64,000 nt of DNA. Source: Cotesia glomerata (lineage: Eukaryota; Arthropoda; Insecta; Hymenoptera; Braconidae). The position numbers were made by a program, and so were the translations under genes. This document shows positions 21,760 to 34,800 of this stretch, piece after piece. The stretch spans positions 4,650,001 through 4,714,000 of the forward strand of contig NC_058158.1 of assembly GCF_020080835.1 (NCBI RefSeq), read 5' to 3'. The notes below the pieces were generated by a model that worked only from the letters and a program-made list of their open reading frames with translations, had not been told where the DNA came from and did not search any database. Each line of letters begins with the position of its first letter. Position 1 is the first letter of the stretch.

Positions 21760-24238
21760 ATGGTCGTACTCTTTCTTGTTCTAAGTGTAAATAAATACAA
21801 TAAAATGTTTATATTAAGAGAAAATACCCGTGAAAAAGTAAATCCGTTTTGCGTTCCATTAGCAATAGTCATTATGATTATGATAAATGGAATAAATGTA
21901 ACTATTACGCAAACCGTTGATCCTATTCCTCATCGCGAATTAATAGGAGAAACACCCGCCACGGAAGATACGCCGACAACAGAAGTTGTTACTGATAATG
22001 CGACTGTCGAGAATCAAACAGATAAGCCAATTGTCATTAATTATTGGATGATGAAGATGGGTGACATTAAGGAAGATTTATTGGGTATTCAGGCGGTTGT
22101 TGTTAAGGATGAAGACGCCGAGGCGGCTTGTTCTGAAGGAAAAATGAGATCGTAAGTATGATAATAATAATAATAATTATTATTATATTGTATTTATAAA
22201 ACTCTGAATACAGCAATGTATTTATTTTTATTTTTCTCGGCAGTCGTCGCCGTTTTTTAATGTGTGCTGGGTCTATTTTGCATCGCAATCGCATACTGAC
22301 AACGGCTTCATGTTTGCACGAGGCCATGCATATAAAGTATTTACTAAAATACTATAATTTAATTCTTAAAAATATATTTATTATTGTTAAATGTGGGTTT
22401 TATTTTATATTTTTAAGGCACAATATTCGTGCTCCACTGGCGGTGGTAATTGCGCCACTAAGAACCTCCGTCCAAGTAATAAGAGTTGCTGAGTACAAAA
22501 TTCATCCGGAACATAATACCAATCCTTACAGTCCAGATCATATGAAACATAATATTGCAATTTTGAGTTTAGCTTGTAGAATTTCAACAGTTAATTATAA
22601 CAAAATCTATTTACCAACAGAACCTATGACACACATTTGTACTGAAGAAAATTGTGTACTTGCTGTTTATACGAAGACTAGACACGTAAGTTTGCATATT
22701 CAATTCTCACATTCATAACTGTTGTCGTTACTTTTAAACTTATCTGATGAAACAAGTTTATTTATTTATAAATTTTTTCTCAATTCAATTTTATTATTTA
22801 TAAGAATGAAAATTTAAAAATTTTAGGAACTCGTGATTCATCAAATTCAAGCTCCACAAATACCCATAAATTATAGAAAACGTCGATCAATAAATGAAAA
22901 CAAATTTATAAATCCAAATCATACGGGATTGATTGATATTAATAGCAATGTGAAAAAATTAGTAAAAAGATCTAGTGACGGTACTAGTGAATGTGCCCAA
23001 ACTGGTGCGGCTGTTATGGTGAATCGTAACCAGGTAAATTTTTGGTAAATCTTAGCCTAGAATTTTGCCTTAATCAAGTATTGAAAAAATTTTTGTTTAA
23101 TAAAACATATTAACTGACGTATACAATTCTATACACAGAAAAAAAATTAAATTGAATCGAAAGAAAAATTTTTGTACTAAGAAAATAATTTTGAAAAGTT
23201 TCATTGTCTTGAATTAAGACGAAAAATTCTTGAACCAAATAAAATATACTTAAACCAAAAAATTTCTTAGTTTAAGAATTTTTCTACTCAAATCAAGAAG
23301 ATGAAGTTCTTTAAAATTATTGATTCAAGTAAATTTTTTTTTCTGTGTAGAAAAAAAAATTGAAAAATTATAATGAACAATTTTTTAAATTTCATATATG
23401 GTGATATGAAAAAATTTTTAACGGGTTATTGAACTTCTTTTATTTACAGACAGCAGTTGTAGCAATTTCTTGCGATGATCGTCAAAAAGACGGTAAGTGG
23501 TATTACACGGATCTGTTCTACAACACAAATTGGATAAGCGATGTCCTGAATGATTGGAACAAGCCGCATGAGAATAAGCAAAGTGTACCAAACAGAATAA
23601 CTGGAGCTCCTACTGCTAATGATAATGCGACAAATCCACGTGGATGTGGAAACTGTATCTTCAATTTTTACATATCTGTGGGCTGCAAAGAAAAAGGAAA
23701 CTGTCCGAAAGGTTCTCGAGTTATGACAAATGGGCCAACGGCAAGTCATAATGTGCGCCAAGTAACAAATCGCGAGTTTATAGACAATTGGTCGCATGCC
23801 AACCAAGATCCGAATAGATGGAGTAAACAAGCTATTACCAACGACAATATTCAACAAACGTTACAGCCCCCTGTTGCTAAATGTCGCGATAACTCTCCCG
23901 AATGTTTGAATTCTGTGGGGAATCAGGATGTTTTTAAGCCTCTATCTGTTTTCAGAAATGGTGACATTCCGATTATTGTCAGAGCGCAAAATCAGTCGAT
24001 CATTAATAGATACGGGCAGTACCATCCAGCTTATGATGGGTTAAGGCGTTTTGGCAATCATCCTTGGATTGTGAGGAAGGTGAAAAAAAATCAAAAACAA
24101 GCTCTCTTTGCGCTCAGGAATTCAGCAAACAAAAAATATATAAAAGGAGAAATGGGCAATGGGTTAAGAAGAAGACACGTAAGTTCTTCTGGAAAAACAA
24201 ATGAACAGGTCAGAAATAGAAAACATGCTAAATCATAA
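21760..24238 (+). CDS. Secreted trypsin-fold pseudoprotease, paralogue 1
   Basis: Five exons: 21760-22151, 22244-22336, 22418-22685, 22827-23033 and 23450-24238, all with GT/AG borders; 582 aa. The Met at 21805 is an alternative start (567 aa). The N-terminus is hydrophobic (PLAIVIMIMING), likely a signal peptide. Trypsin-fold landmarks are MCAGSILHRNRILTTASCLH (normally a TAAHC motif, here TTASC, so His becomes Ser), HNIAIL (normally D-I-A-L-L, Asp becomes Asn) and CAQTGAAVMV (normally GDSGGP; Ser becomes Thr). The end of the fold is AISCDD... TNWISDVLNDW. An RKRRS furin-like site lies in the insertion, and a basic, Asn/Gln-rich tail of about 200 aa follows. By sequence it cannot be a classical serine protease; such homologues often act as cofactors or binding proteins (family knowledge). 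Precise function unknown. Confidence 0.85.
23134..23347. mobile_element. TIR element with CACAGAAA tips in an intron of pseudoprotease 1
   Basis: CACAGAAAAAAAAATTAAAT at the left and TTTTTTTTTCTGTG at the right, flanked by TA on each side; internal arms are also roughly complementary. It occupies half of the 416-nt last intron. Confidence 0.6.
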
Positions 24239-24290
24239 ATTAAATAAATGTAATTTTAAATATTGTATAGACTGTAATAATCTGTTGCAC

Positions 24291-24302
24291 AATAAAAATA
24301 AA
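24291..24302 (+). terminator. Poly(A) signals of pseudoprotease 1
   Basis: Two overlapping AATAAA motifs (AATAAAAATAAA) lie 53-64 bases after the stop codon at 24238, a typical distance for an animal 3' UTR. Confidence 0.65.
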
Positions 24303-24664
24303 ATGAAAACTCTTAGTTGACGTTTATTTAATTAATTATTGAAAAGAACTTGAGCTTAAATTTAAAATAATTAAAATTTAACGAGCCTCGTGATTTCCAA
24401 CTCGACGATTGTAACTAATAAGCTTATCATAAATTATGTCAACAATTTAAATGTTTTGTAACTAACGAAATGATTTCTGTTATCGCACGAATTTAAACAA
24501 TAAAAAAAAGGTAATATTGAAAACTTACTCTGTGAGTAGTAACAGAAACGTTTGTTTTTTAAATAAAAAAAAAATAATTTTTAACAGCAATTTCTTTAAT
24601 CCATCCAGTCTCTCGAGTATCAAGTGACTCGTGAACTTTAAACGTTGGTTATTCTTTAAGTATT

Positions 24665-27600
24665 ATGTTTTCGCGTTGGTTTATCTTTGTGAATATATCA
24701 TTATTATTGTTATGTTTGGTAAATACTATTGAAATGGAAAATGAATCGATGATAAATGAAGAAAGTACAACAAGGTTATCATTTAAAATTGATGGTATCG
24801 GCGATGGAGATTCAGATTCCAATTCCGCATTAACTACAGATGTTGATAGATCAACTAAATTAGATAATGAAACCCAAACGCAAGTCAATAATTCAATATC
24901 AAACGGAACGAAGAAAGTTTGCGACGGTAAAAATTGCACGGATTATCCGATGACACGAGATTCGTTTAGCAAAGAATCAAAAAAACAAGGAAAAGAAGAT
25001 ACGTTTCCTTTTACTTTCTCTCCGCTAAATTCATCGGAGTTTAATAATACGTCCTTGGAAAGCTCATCACCTTCTTCCTCTTCTTCACCGGCGACTTTCC
25101 ACCATTTGGAGGCGAATTCCGAGCAGAGAAAGTCTTATAATTTAAATACTATAAATTCTCTTCATCAAACATTACAAAATGTAATATTGATGGTTGTCAG
25201 ACGTATTTCACCGCTGTATGGATTCAATCCAGATAGAAATGCCAATTCAAATAAATCACAAGACAAAATTGAGCGGTTCCATCAACCACCACCAAATATT
25301 ACCGAACTTGTTGACAGCAATATAAACGCTACTGTTGAAAGTGATCAAATCAATAAGGTTTCAAGTTTGAACAAATTTTCAGATATCATTTTAGCGGCTA
25401 AATTTGCGACTAATTCTACATCTAAGACCAACAAATCAAAAATATATCACGCCAAAAAAGTAAAGCGTAGTGTAAGCAGAGACCGTTGGATAACAAAAAT
25501 GAATAATAAAGAAGATGGAATGGTGGAAATGTATGCTTTCATTGTTCGAGATGAAAAAATTCCCGCCTGTTGTCATCCAGCATCTGCTATCACGTATATA
25601 AAAACTTTTAATTACAAAATCAAATTTAACTACAAAAATAAATATTTCTTTATCAAAATTACTAGAATAACGAATATTTGTATGCTTTTTTCAGCGACAA
25701 AAGGTATTTTATGTGCAGTGGTGCTATTTTGACAGCGACACATGCCATTACAACAGCGTCCTGCATGCACTTTGCCGATTTATACGAGTATGTACTCATG
25801 TTGTCACAGCTTTTTATTATCTTGTGTAAATGTCTGCGTATACATCTTAAAATTTTTTAATTTAGTTTACGTAGTAGATCGTAAAAGTATATAAATTAAA
25901 TTATTTATAACCTTAACCTGATGGGCGTACTGTAACTTTTATAGGCAACACATCGATGCCGAACTGGCTGTTCTTGTTGGCGCTGCAACATCGTTACCCT
26001 ACGTCATCAAAATAAATCGCTATGAAATGCATCCGAATTATGTTTATAATGTTGACAGCCCTGACCACCCGACTTACAATGTTGCAATTTTGTTTTTGAA
26101 TTGCGGGTAATTATTGTTTCGTAATATTAATTTGATACGAATATTTTACTTATTAATCTGAAATTAAAATAAGCCGATTAAAACTTTTAATATTGAAGAT
26201 TTAGCTTTCTTACTGGGGTTATTGAGTTGCCAAAGCTGCCCAAGGGTATTTATGATGACGTCGGTCACATGTGCTGTAGCCAAAAATGCCAGCTTTTGAC
26301 GGTTATACAAAGAGTCAATGTATGTTTGTAATTAGTTTTATTAAATTTAATAGTTTTGTGATCAAAGGCTTGAGTTTTACAGAATCACCATCTTATTAAA
26401 CCGATAGAAGCTCAGCATTTGCCTCCACCGGTTCACGACGACGACAGTTTAATGACAGTACCGAGACGTAATTTTGGATTAAGAAGACTGTACCGGCTTA
26501 AAAAGAATATATTTCCCTTGATAAGGAGAAAAAGGAATCCGGTTAAGCTCGCTCCAGCGCCGTCATTCTTATCAAAGGATACGTCTTTGTTTGCTGAAAG
26601 AAGCAACAGTGGTAAAAAAGTTCAAATTAAACGACAAAATGAAGTTACGAAACGGAAAAAGAAAACTAAGGACATACTAGACGTAATTGCTGATGCCAAG
26701 AAAGGAGCAAAAAGTAAAAAACAAAAATCTTTTGATATCAACGACATCAAAAGTATCAACGGCAGAAGGAAAATTATCGGTATGTTTATTTATCTCTCTA
26801 AAAATGATTCAGTTCTCTATTGTTATATTTTGTTCTAATTTTTATATCTAGATGATCTGAAAGAGAGAATAGCGTCGAATTTGATGCAAGTTGATGAAAA
26901 ACTTACGTCAATTGACTGGAGTAAAATAGAGGAGGAAACAAAACCAAAAGTCCGAGTAACCGATCAGGAAAAAATTGAAAAATTTGCCAAGGAAATTGTT
27001 GACGAGACGATGGGTCGTTTGGAAGAAGTTTTAGAAACCAATGTGACTAGCGATGTTGGAGCCAAGCGTAAAGATAGTGTTAATAATAAAAAAAATATTT
27101 TACTCTCGATGATGGGCGAGTCAAAAGATCCGGAGATACTTAAGAATTTTGCTGAAATTTTTTCTAATGTCATTAAGAGTGCAATACCTCCTAACAATGC
27201 CAGTCGTATATCAGTGTCGTCAGATATCACAATTGAGAAAAAAGATTTGACTGATCCTCGATCAAGGTATCACAAGTGTCCTCCTCTTGGTTCGCCAGTT
27301 TTCAGAAATCGTACTCTGGTAAGTTGATCATAATTTGATGACCCACGAAAAAATAGTTTTTCTTATACATAGCTTATATATGACCAATTCAGAAAATTTT
27401 TTTCACAAACACTTTTGTCTTCAATTGTGGTAGGTCGCGATGGTCGCTTACACATGTGATGACGTAGAAAGCTGGGTCGAGTGGAAATACGTGAGCTTAT
27501 CAAGAAATTTAAACTGGATCCGTCAAAGAACATCAGTAGCTCAAAATCAGAAGCCTACAATGTGTGCCACCGAGTTTGCTGGCAGTGACTTTTCTGAAGC

Positions 27601-27976
27601 AGGCTTGAGTTTGAATTACGGAGACGAGATTATCCAAAAATCAGCTCTGTTCAAAAAACAGAGCCCATCGTATCTTGAGACATTCGATAACACTTACAAG
27701 CCTGTTGACGAGACACTGAAAGGCGTCAGAGAAACAAACAACGAGAACGATAACTCCAGGGCGTTTACAATTCCCAGCGTGCATCCGAAGTTATCAGACT
27801 GGCAAATTGGGCCTGACCCGACGAAGAACCCTTCATGGCCGCCGAATGGGGTCCCACCTCCGAGCAATAAGGGAAGATTCGTAGCAGTGAGCAACGTTAA
27901 TTCAAATACCTGCTTCACAAAACCCGATGGGTCTACGGACTGTCGAACGGTCTCTAACACGTACACGCTGGAGTAA
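24665..27976 (+). CDS. Secreted trypsin-fold pseudoprotease, paralogue 2
   Basis: Seven exons: 24665-25593, 25695-25787, 25945-26106, 26205-26319, 26383-26779, 26852-27318 and 27434-27976; 901 aa, all phases consistent. A clear signal peptide opens it (MFSRWFIFVNISLLLLCLV). About 270 aa of acidic/Ser/Asn-rich sequence follow before the fold. Landmarks: FMCSGAILTATHAITTASCM (catalytic His replaced by Ser), YNVAILFL (Asp replaced by Asn), CPPLGSPVF in place of GDSGGP (Ser replaced by Leu), and AYTCDDVESWVEWKY with LNWIRQR at the end. A lysine-rich insertion, KRKKKTKDILDVIADAKKGA, and an RRKRN furin-like site interrupt the fold. The 93-nt exon 2 has exactly the same length and phase as exon 2 of paralogue 1, 427 nt upstream, so they arose by tandem duplication. 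Role unknown. Confidence 0.85.
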
Positions 27977-28397
27977 TGATTCAATCAGCACTCAATTTAC
28001 TCACGATGTGCCTATATTTATATCGTAGGTAACAATATCCAATTAAGACGCCTTTTATTACACCAAACCAATTTGTAACGTCATTTCAGGGCTATCTTGT
28101 TGTTAGTTAATTATCTGACAAAAGCTTTTAAATTATATTCTAAGAAACGGGACAATCAACTTCCTACTTTAAGCTTACTTAAGATTTACGACAAACAGTA
28201 TATCAACGATCGACAGTCTTTTGATAATTTAATCTTGTATGATATTATTATATATTACATGTAGAAAAAAAAAGAAAACCATCAAATGAATTTAAAGTGT
28301 TTCATTCTTATCAATATCAATATCACGATTTACTTTTGTGAATAAGCTTTAGGAAGAGATCTCATCACCGATAACAATTCACCACAACACTGTATGT

Positions 28398-28427
28398 AAG
28401 TATGTATGTATGTATGTATATATATAA
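28398..28427. repeat. TATG/TA microsatellite
   Basis: Tandem TATG units running into TA units in the 3' flank of the second pseudoprotease gene. Confidence 0.85.
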
Positions 28428-28846
28428 AGTATGGGCTGTACAATACTTTTTATATCTTGGTATCATCGATGTAACAGGAGCACAAGGATCCTGTTTCAAT
28501 ATCTTATATCTCATAACAAGACTCCACTCTTGTCTTCCCACGCGTAAATCATTATGTGGCTACGTTTCGGATGAAATGCACTTCCTGTCTTTCTAAGGCT
28601 GTCCTCGACGTGCATCATTATGTTGATCACGATGATGAGGTCAAATCAATATCGAGTAAATCGCTACATATATTCATGAGCTCAAAACCGTATATTCAAT
28701 CAACTAAATTCACTTTTTTAGGCTTCGGTTGTACAATAACTTGTTACTCAATTGCAAATCACACGTTAACTTCGACCCATGCAACATCATTCAAAGACAC
28801 GACGTTCTTTTACCGAATATTTGTATCATAAATTGTAATCATTACA

Positions 28847-28852
28847 AATAAA
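28847..28852 (+). terminator. Possible poly(A) signal of pseudoprotease 2
   Basis: The first AATAAA I find after the stop at 27976 is here, implying a 3' UTR of about 0.9 kb unless a variant signal is used. Confidence 0.3.
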
Positions 28853-31800
28853 CACAATAACAACTGTAAATCAGTTAGCCAGTGCAGAAATAGTTGATTA
28901 CTTTGGTGAGTTATTGAATTTCCGCTAGATGACTTCCTCTTCTCGTACTCAGTACGAAAATTAAGTTACATGAAGGACTTTATCTAGAGAAACTTATAAT
29001 TATGCAACCGATAAATTATTTTGTATTTTATTTTTGGTTGATCTGGCAATAAACAAATTTGTTATTTCAAACGAAAAGATAACATAAATTTTGAGAATTG
29101 AATAATTTACATGAAAAAATAGTTAATTAAAATGACTGTTTAAATGAGCAAGATTTATCACTCCATTCATCATTAAAACAATTATCAAGACATGACATCT
29201 TAATTAAATTACTTACTCGCTTGTTTCAAGATACTGGAAAACCCGGTAGACAGGCCGGCGATACATGAAAAGATGACCCTCGACACGATCCACCATCATC
29301 CTAGATTCACTTAATCATTCGTACTTATCAACCGGAAAAGTATAAAACGTCACCTTTACACAAGTCTCGGAGATTATTTATTTAAGTAGTATTATCTGGG
29401 AGTTTATAATTGTATTATATACTTTTCTCTCAATGAGACATTGTTGGGTCACTATCGATCGCAAAGTAACACACACACACAGTTATGTTAACGCAGCATC
29501 AATTTAAATTCTTTATTTTCCACTCGATAAATCACCACTATAAGAAAAGGTAACTGATTAACAATAAAACAAATGAAAAAATAAAAGCTCTTGTACAATA
29601 AATTTAAGTAAAACTTTAAAGAGGGTTTCAATCGCGATTTAATGCCTAGTAGTAGAAAGATCTACCTGTGCAAAGAATTAAATCCTATTATATGTACGAA
29701 ATACTAAACAGCGATTAATCGATTGAACCAATAGTGAGTTAAGTGAAATCAATTATTCTCGGCAATTACTTTATCAGTATCAGCGCTTTACTTGTAAATT
29801 TATATCACTTTCAAGCAAAAATTTCACAAGAAGAATATATGTAAAAAATATCAGTATGATACATTTTTTTTTTATATTTTCAATAAGTGGATTTTTTTTA
29901 TATATTCTAAGATATATTATTAATGTATTTAAACTACATTTAAAATATATCAAATAAATATAACATCGGTCAAAACTTAGCTAATTAAAAAATATTATTC
30001 ATACATATTTTATGTATATTTTTTTTTGTAAATTTTTTCATGGGAGCAATAAATTCAAATTTGAATTGACAAAAGAAAAAGACGACGCCTTGTCGTAAAA
30101 TGTTAAATTGCGTACAATTTAATATAAAAGTAATGAACACGAGGGCGGTTGGAATCCTCCCTTTGTCACCCCCGACGAGCAAGTTCAATGTTTCAATCCT
30201 CTCCTATTCTATCCTATCCAAGATAAGCGAAATGTTCTCGCGGTCAGTGCCCCCTTCACACACAACGCCATCCTAAATTTACTTGGAGAATCCCAACTCT
30301 CTATCGGGCTATTTAAATACTAAAAAACAATAATATTAACGTAATTCCGTGTTCAAAGTAACTCCTGGCTGGCACTTTAGTAAACTCATCTGCCACCTGA
30401 TTATTTCCACCAGCTGTCAGCGATTTCCTGGTCCATATTTTTTCCCAGCAATTTATATCACGCTCCTAAAACTCGTCACCGGCCCAAAAATAATTAGCTT
30501 TATATTATGATTATGATTAACGCAATGAAGTAAGAAAATACGAAGTAACTAGAGTTGAATTATCCCCAGTAACCCGAACCGTAACTCGATCCTATTAATC
30601 CTGAGCAAAAACCTCGCCGGAAATCTCTTGACGTAATCATAATCACTGATACTAAGAAATATATTATCTTTTACATTTTATAATACGCTACAATCCTAAC
30701 AAAATTTTATAAATACTTGCTCTCTCAGAAAGGCAACACTTTACTCAACTCAACTCGAATAATCCAGGAACAAAGTCAAGTACGGAGATAAAGAGAGTGG
30801 AAAATAAAGCACAGACACTTACACTTGGCAACAGAGAAGTTAAAGAGAGGTTTAAACGTAACGTGGACAACTGTACGTCCTGGCAGCGTGAGGGAGCAGG
30901 CGCTCTGCTGGGTGCGGCAAAAGCTGCGCCGCGACGCCCGGCGTCCTCTAATCCCTCCTCTCCGAATAGAACCCAAACCGGCGTTGTATTTTCATGTGTC
31001 TTATATAGATATATGTTTATATATACCAAAATTTATATTTTTTTGTCCTCATACGTTCAGCACACTAAAACTGCTAGCGATTTTTTGCAACTTTTCCTCT
31101 GCCGGCAACTATTTAAACTGTCGCGAGTGGAAACTGGATGTAATGCTTTATCTTGCTCACGAGGATTAAGGTGCTAACCAGATCCGATTGGCTACGCATC
31201 CCTTGTGTATGTGAACACAAACATGCTACCCTTGTCACACGTTCATACCAACACTCCCTTGCTGTCCCAGGGAAGGGATGTTCTGTGTTCAATGTCGGAC
31301 ATACTAGAGCAGGAAACTAGGGAGAGAGTACAGTCAAGCCAGAGAACTTGATTATCATCGTTTTTTTTTTTTTCAGTTAAACACGTTATTGGTTATAACA
31401 AAAAATAGTAAAAGTATATATTGATTTTCAGCTCCTAATTTCAGCTCGGCTTTGCTTTGTTTCTGGTTACATCATACATGACATAATACGGAATCCGACG
31501 ATCGCGTGATTGTTATCGACGTGTTAATTAGAGCGACAAATGGGAGGCATGATGAACCAAATTCATGGCAGATCAAAGTCAAAGTCAAAGTAGAAGAAAA
31601 AAGAGTGAATTTTATCTAAAAATACACCTTGAGATTACAGATATAGAGTTTTAGAACAAAAAACATGAACCCCTGGCTGTAAATTGTGACCAGAAGGCAC
31701 AGCATCAGCTCCGCCTCAAAATCTCAATGACGATGTACTTATTCTTTATTCTCTATTCAAACAAAATAAAATAGTGAATGCACCTCCTTGACGTACATAT

Positions 31801-34800
31801 ACACACGTACGCCCATTCGAGATGGCTGCTTTGTAATGATGATGATGACTTTGTGCAAGTTAAACCGGGCGTTAGTATCCTCTTTGTTGGGAATTGAGAG
31901 TTTCAATACAACCGTGTACACTGCATGTAGGCCCGCGAGTTCAGTGTGAGTATGAGAGAGAAACTTATAAGCACCTAGTAGCTTTTTTTATTCATTATGT
32001 GTGCCATCATATAATTCCCATGTACTCCGCTTGGCGCATTGATCAATTTCTGTTACCGCATCAGAGTTAATTCAATCATTCTGCAGACAATGGTGTATTC
32101 ACATTTAGGGGTCAAACTCCATTGTTTCTCGGCAACATTAACGTGGATGGAAACTCTATTATTGAAAGGCGGGTGAATAGTTATTATTACCTTTTTTTAT
32201 TTTTTAGTTTATAAAGCTTCAATAAAATATAAAAGTCTTATTTTAGATAAGTGTTTGTACAAAACTATTGTCATGGAAAATAGTTTGGATCCTTAAAAAG
32301 TCATTTTCAATATTTACTCTGAGCAAAGTTAGAGTATTATTGGAAAATATATTATATATCTTACGGTCTTATTCTTGAGAAATATTTTTCAACGTAATAT
32401 CTTTTTATGAGTTTCTTTTAATGTAAACTTTTATAAATAAAGATCTAAATATTTTTCTTTTTCAATAATGAGTGCTTATTATTGATCACTTGTAACTTGA
32501 ACATGTTGAAAATTTCAAGCAATTCAATTGAATATTCTTTTATAAAAATCGAATATTAAGTAGAATATATTATTAACACGACATTTCAAGCGAAATGTCA
32601 AAAAGTTTCAGAATTCCCCCATTGAAATCCCCTCTAAAATGTGTCTAAAAAGTTTCTCATTACCGGGATAATATTTTCATAAATTCACAGACTAGAAGTA
32701 GTGACGGCTAATCTAAAAAATTCAAAGCCTCAGTAGCTTATGTTTTTAAAAATAAATTCGATACAACTTTTTCCACTGGTGTACCGGTAAATTTTCCATC
32801 AGTGCTATTTTTTATTATTCTTTTCAATGTCACCAATCTTTATTCACTTGGAAAGCTTCGCAGCCCTTATATTCACACGGGAAACCAGTTTCGCGATTCT
32901 ATCGTTCGGTTATTCAGAAATGTATGCATCTATATACATAATAAGGGAGAAACTAGTTTGTTACGTCTCATGGCAACCTAGCTACGATAAATATAAGCGT
33001 TATATGCTATATGTTATATGTACACACATACTTATAAATGTAAATATAAATATAGTAAATGTAAACATACATTTCAACAGACTATTTATGCAAATGGCTA
33101 TTTAAACTCACTAAAATATTGATCATTTAATGAATATTATTAACAATTATTTCTTTAACTAAAAGTGAATAATATTTAGTATTTAATTATATCTGACGCG
33201 CTTTTAATATTTTTTTGTTGAGTTTTAATTTATGCTAGGAGGAAAAAAATTTTTCTAAACTGAAATAACAAATTCTTGCTATATTCAGTAATTATGACTA
33301 CATCATATTATTATTATTTTTTTATTGTTGTTATTATTATGTCAACAAAATAATTTGAATAAAAATTTTTAATTAAAAAATATCGATAAAATAAAAATAA
33401 TATTAATTTTTTTTTTCAATTCTACGGCTTATCATATTATTAAAAATAAATAAAAATTATTAATATAATAACACTTTTCGTAATGGCAACGATTGAAAAT
33501 TACAGTTTGCGAGCCAGCAAACCCCTCGGTATCGATTTTCCATCAACCCCACGGCTCTAACATCGAGCGATATTTAAAATAATCAGCAAACACTTATCCA
33601 GAATGGACAAATTATTCCAACGATAAAAATCTTGCTTTCAAACCGCAACACTTTTTTCAGTGAAGTGAATAATACAGCTGACAATCGTTTAATCTCAAAG
33701 GCTATCTACCCACTGAAGTTTGAGATAACGTGCGAACCACGCTCATATTTAACACTTTGCATACATAATTAAGCATAGCTTAGCATTAGTACTATTACTC
33801 AGAACATTTTTTTCTATCAAGGAGGAAAATAATATCAACACCGGAATTTCACCGTGGTTTTCCACATAATCAATACTTTGCATTCTATTTTATTTGGAGG
33901 GAAAAACAACTACTGTGTATTGATAGTTAATCAATAAATTACTTGTGAATTTAAATAAAAACCGAAAGTAAACATTGGAGATAAAAAATGTTAAGATAAA
34001 AGAGCTAAATAAATAAACATATAGGTTGAATTTAAATTCAAAATTGAAGTTGGCTCTTGAAAATGAAGTAGTTTGGAATATGAAGAGACGAGATGAGTGA
34101 ATGGTTGAGAATGAGGTCGAGATAAAAAATGCGAAATTATAAATAAAAGAGGGCGAGAGACGTGAAAATGGCCACAATGCGGATGTTAAAAAAACAGAGA
34201 GGAGAATAAGAGAGTATTCAGGAATTGTGTAATGAACGTAACGTCCACCCTTCCTCCAAAACAGAGAAGGGACACACAAGACCCTTTTGAGATACCCTCG
34301 TCTGATACGCAAAACTGGGTATAAACGTTCAGTTCAGTTCCATTGCTCTTGACGAAGATCGCGTGTATAGCAGATATTGTGCTCTGTTCTGTAGACTACA
34401 TAACACACTAAACACTATTTATGTCCGTATATGTGTGCTTATATACATACTTGTCCAAGTATATATTACTGCGGTAAATTCAGTTCTTGGCACGAGCCTT
34501 AACGGAGCTTCAACGTAGCTTCATGCGGTCCAATCAATGTAATTAACATAAAAGAATCCCCGTTTACTATTGATTATTCTGAGGCTCTACGGGCTACTCT
34601 ACTCTATCAGAAAATTTAATTAATTAATTTACTATTAGAGTTCATTTTACTGTTAATTGATAAGTACATGAATAGTATAAGTCCACGGATTAAGATTAAG
34701 ATGAATAGAAAACAAATAATTAATTATTTTAATGGTTTCTTTATAATTCTCTTTATATTAATAATGAATTTTAAAAATTGGCAGTAAGTACAGCTGTTAT

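Noticed and set aside
30745..31177. Open frames of 66-126 codons on both strands around 30.8-31.2 kb
   Set aside because: Overlapping frames on opposite strands with biased composition and no family resemblance; treated as a GC-rich island.
33890..34312. 140-codon minus-strand open frame
   Set aside because: Phe/Ser/Leu-rich chance frame without conserved features.
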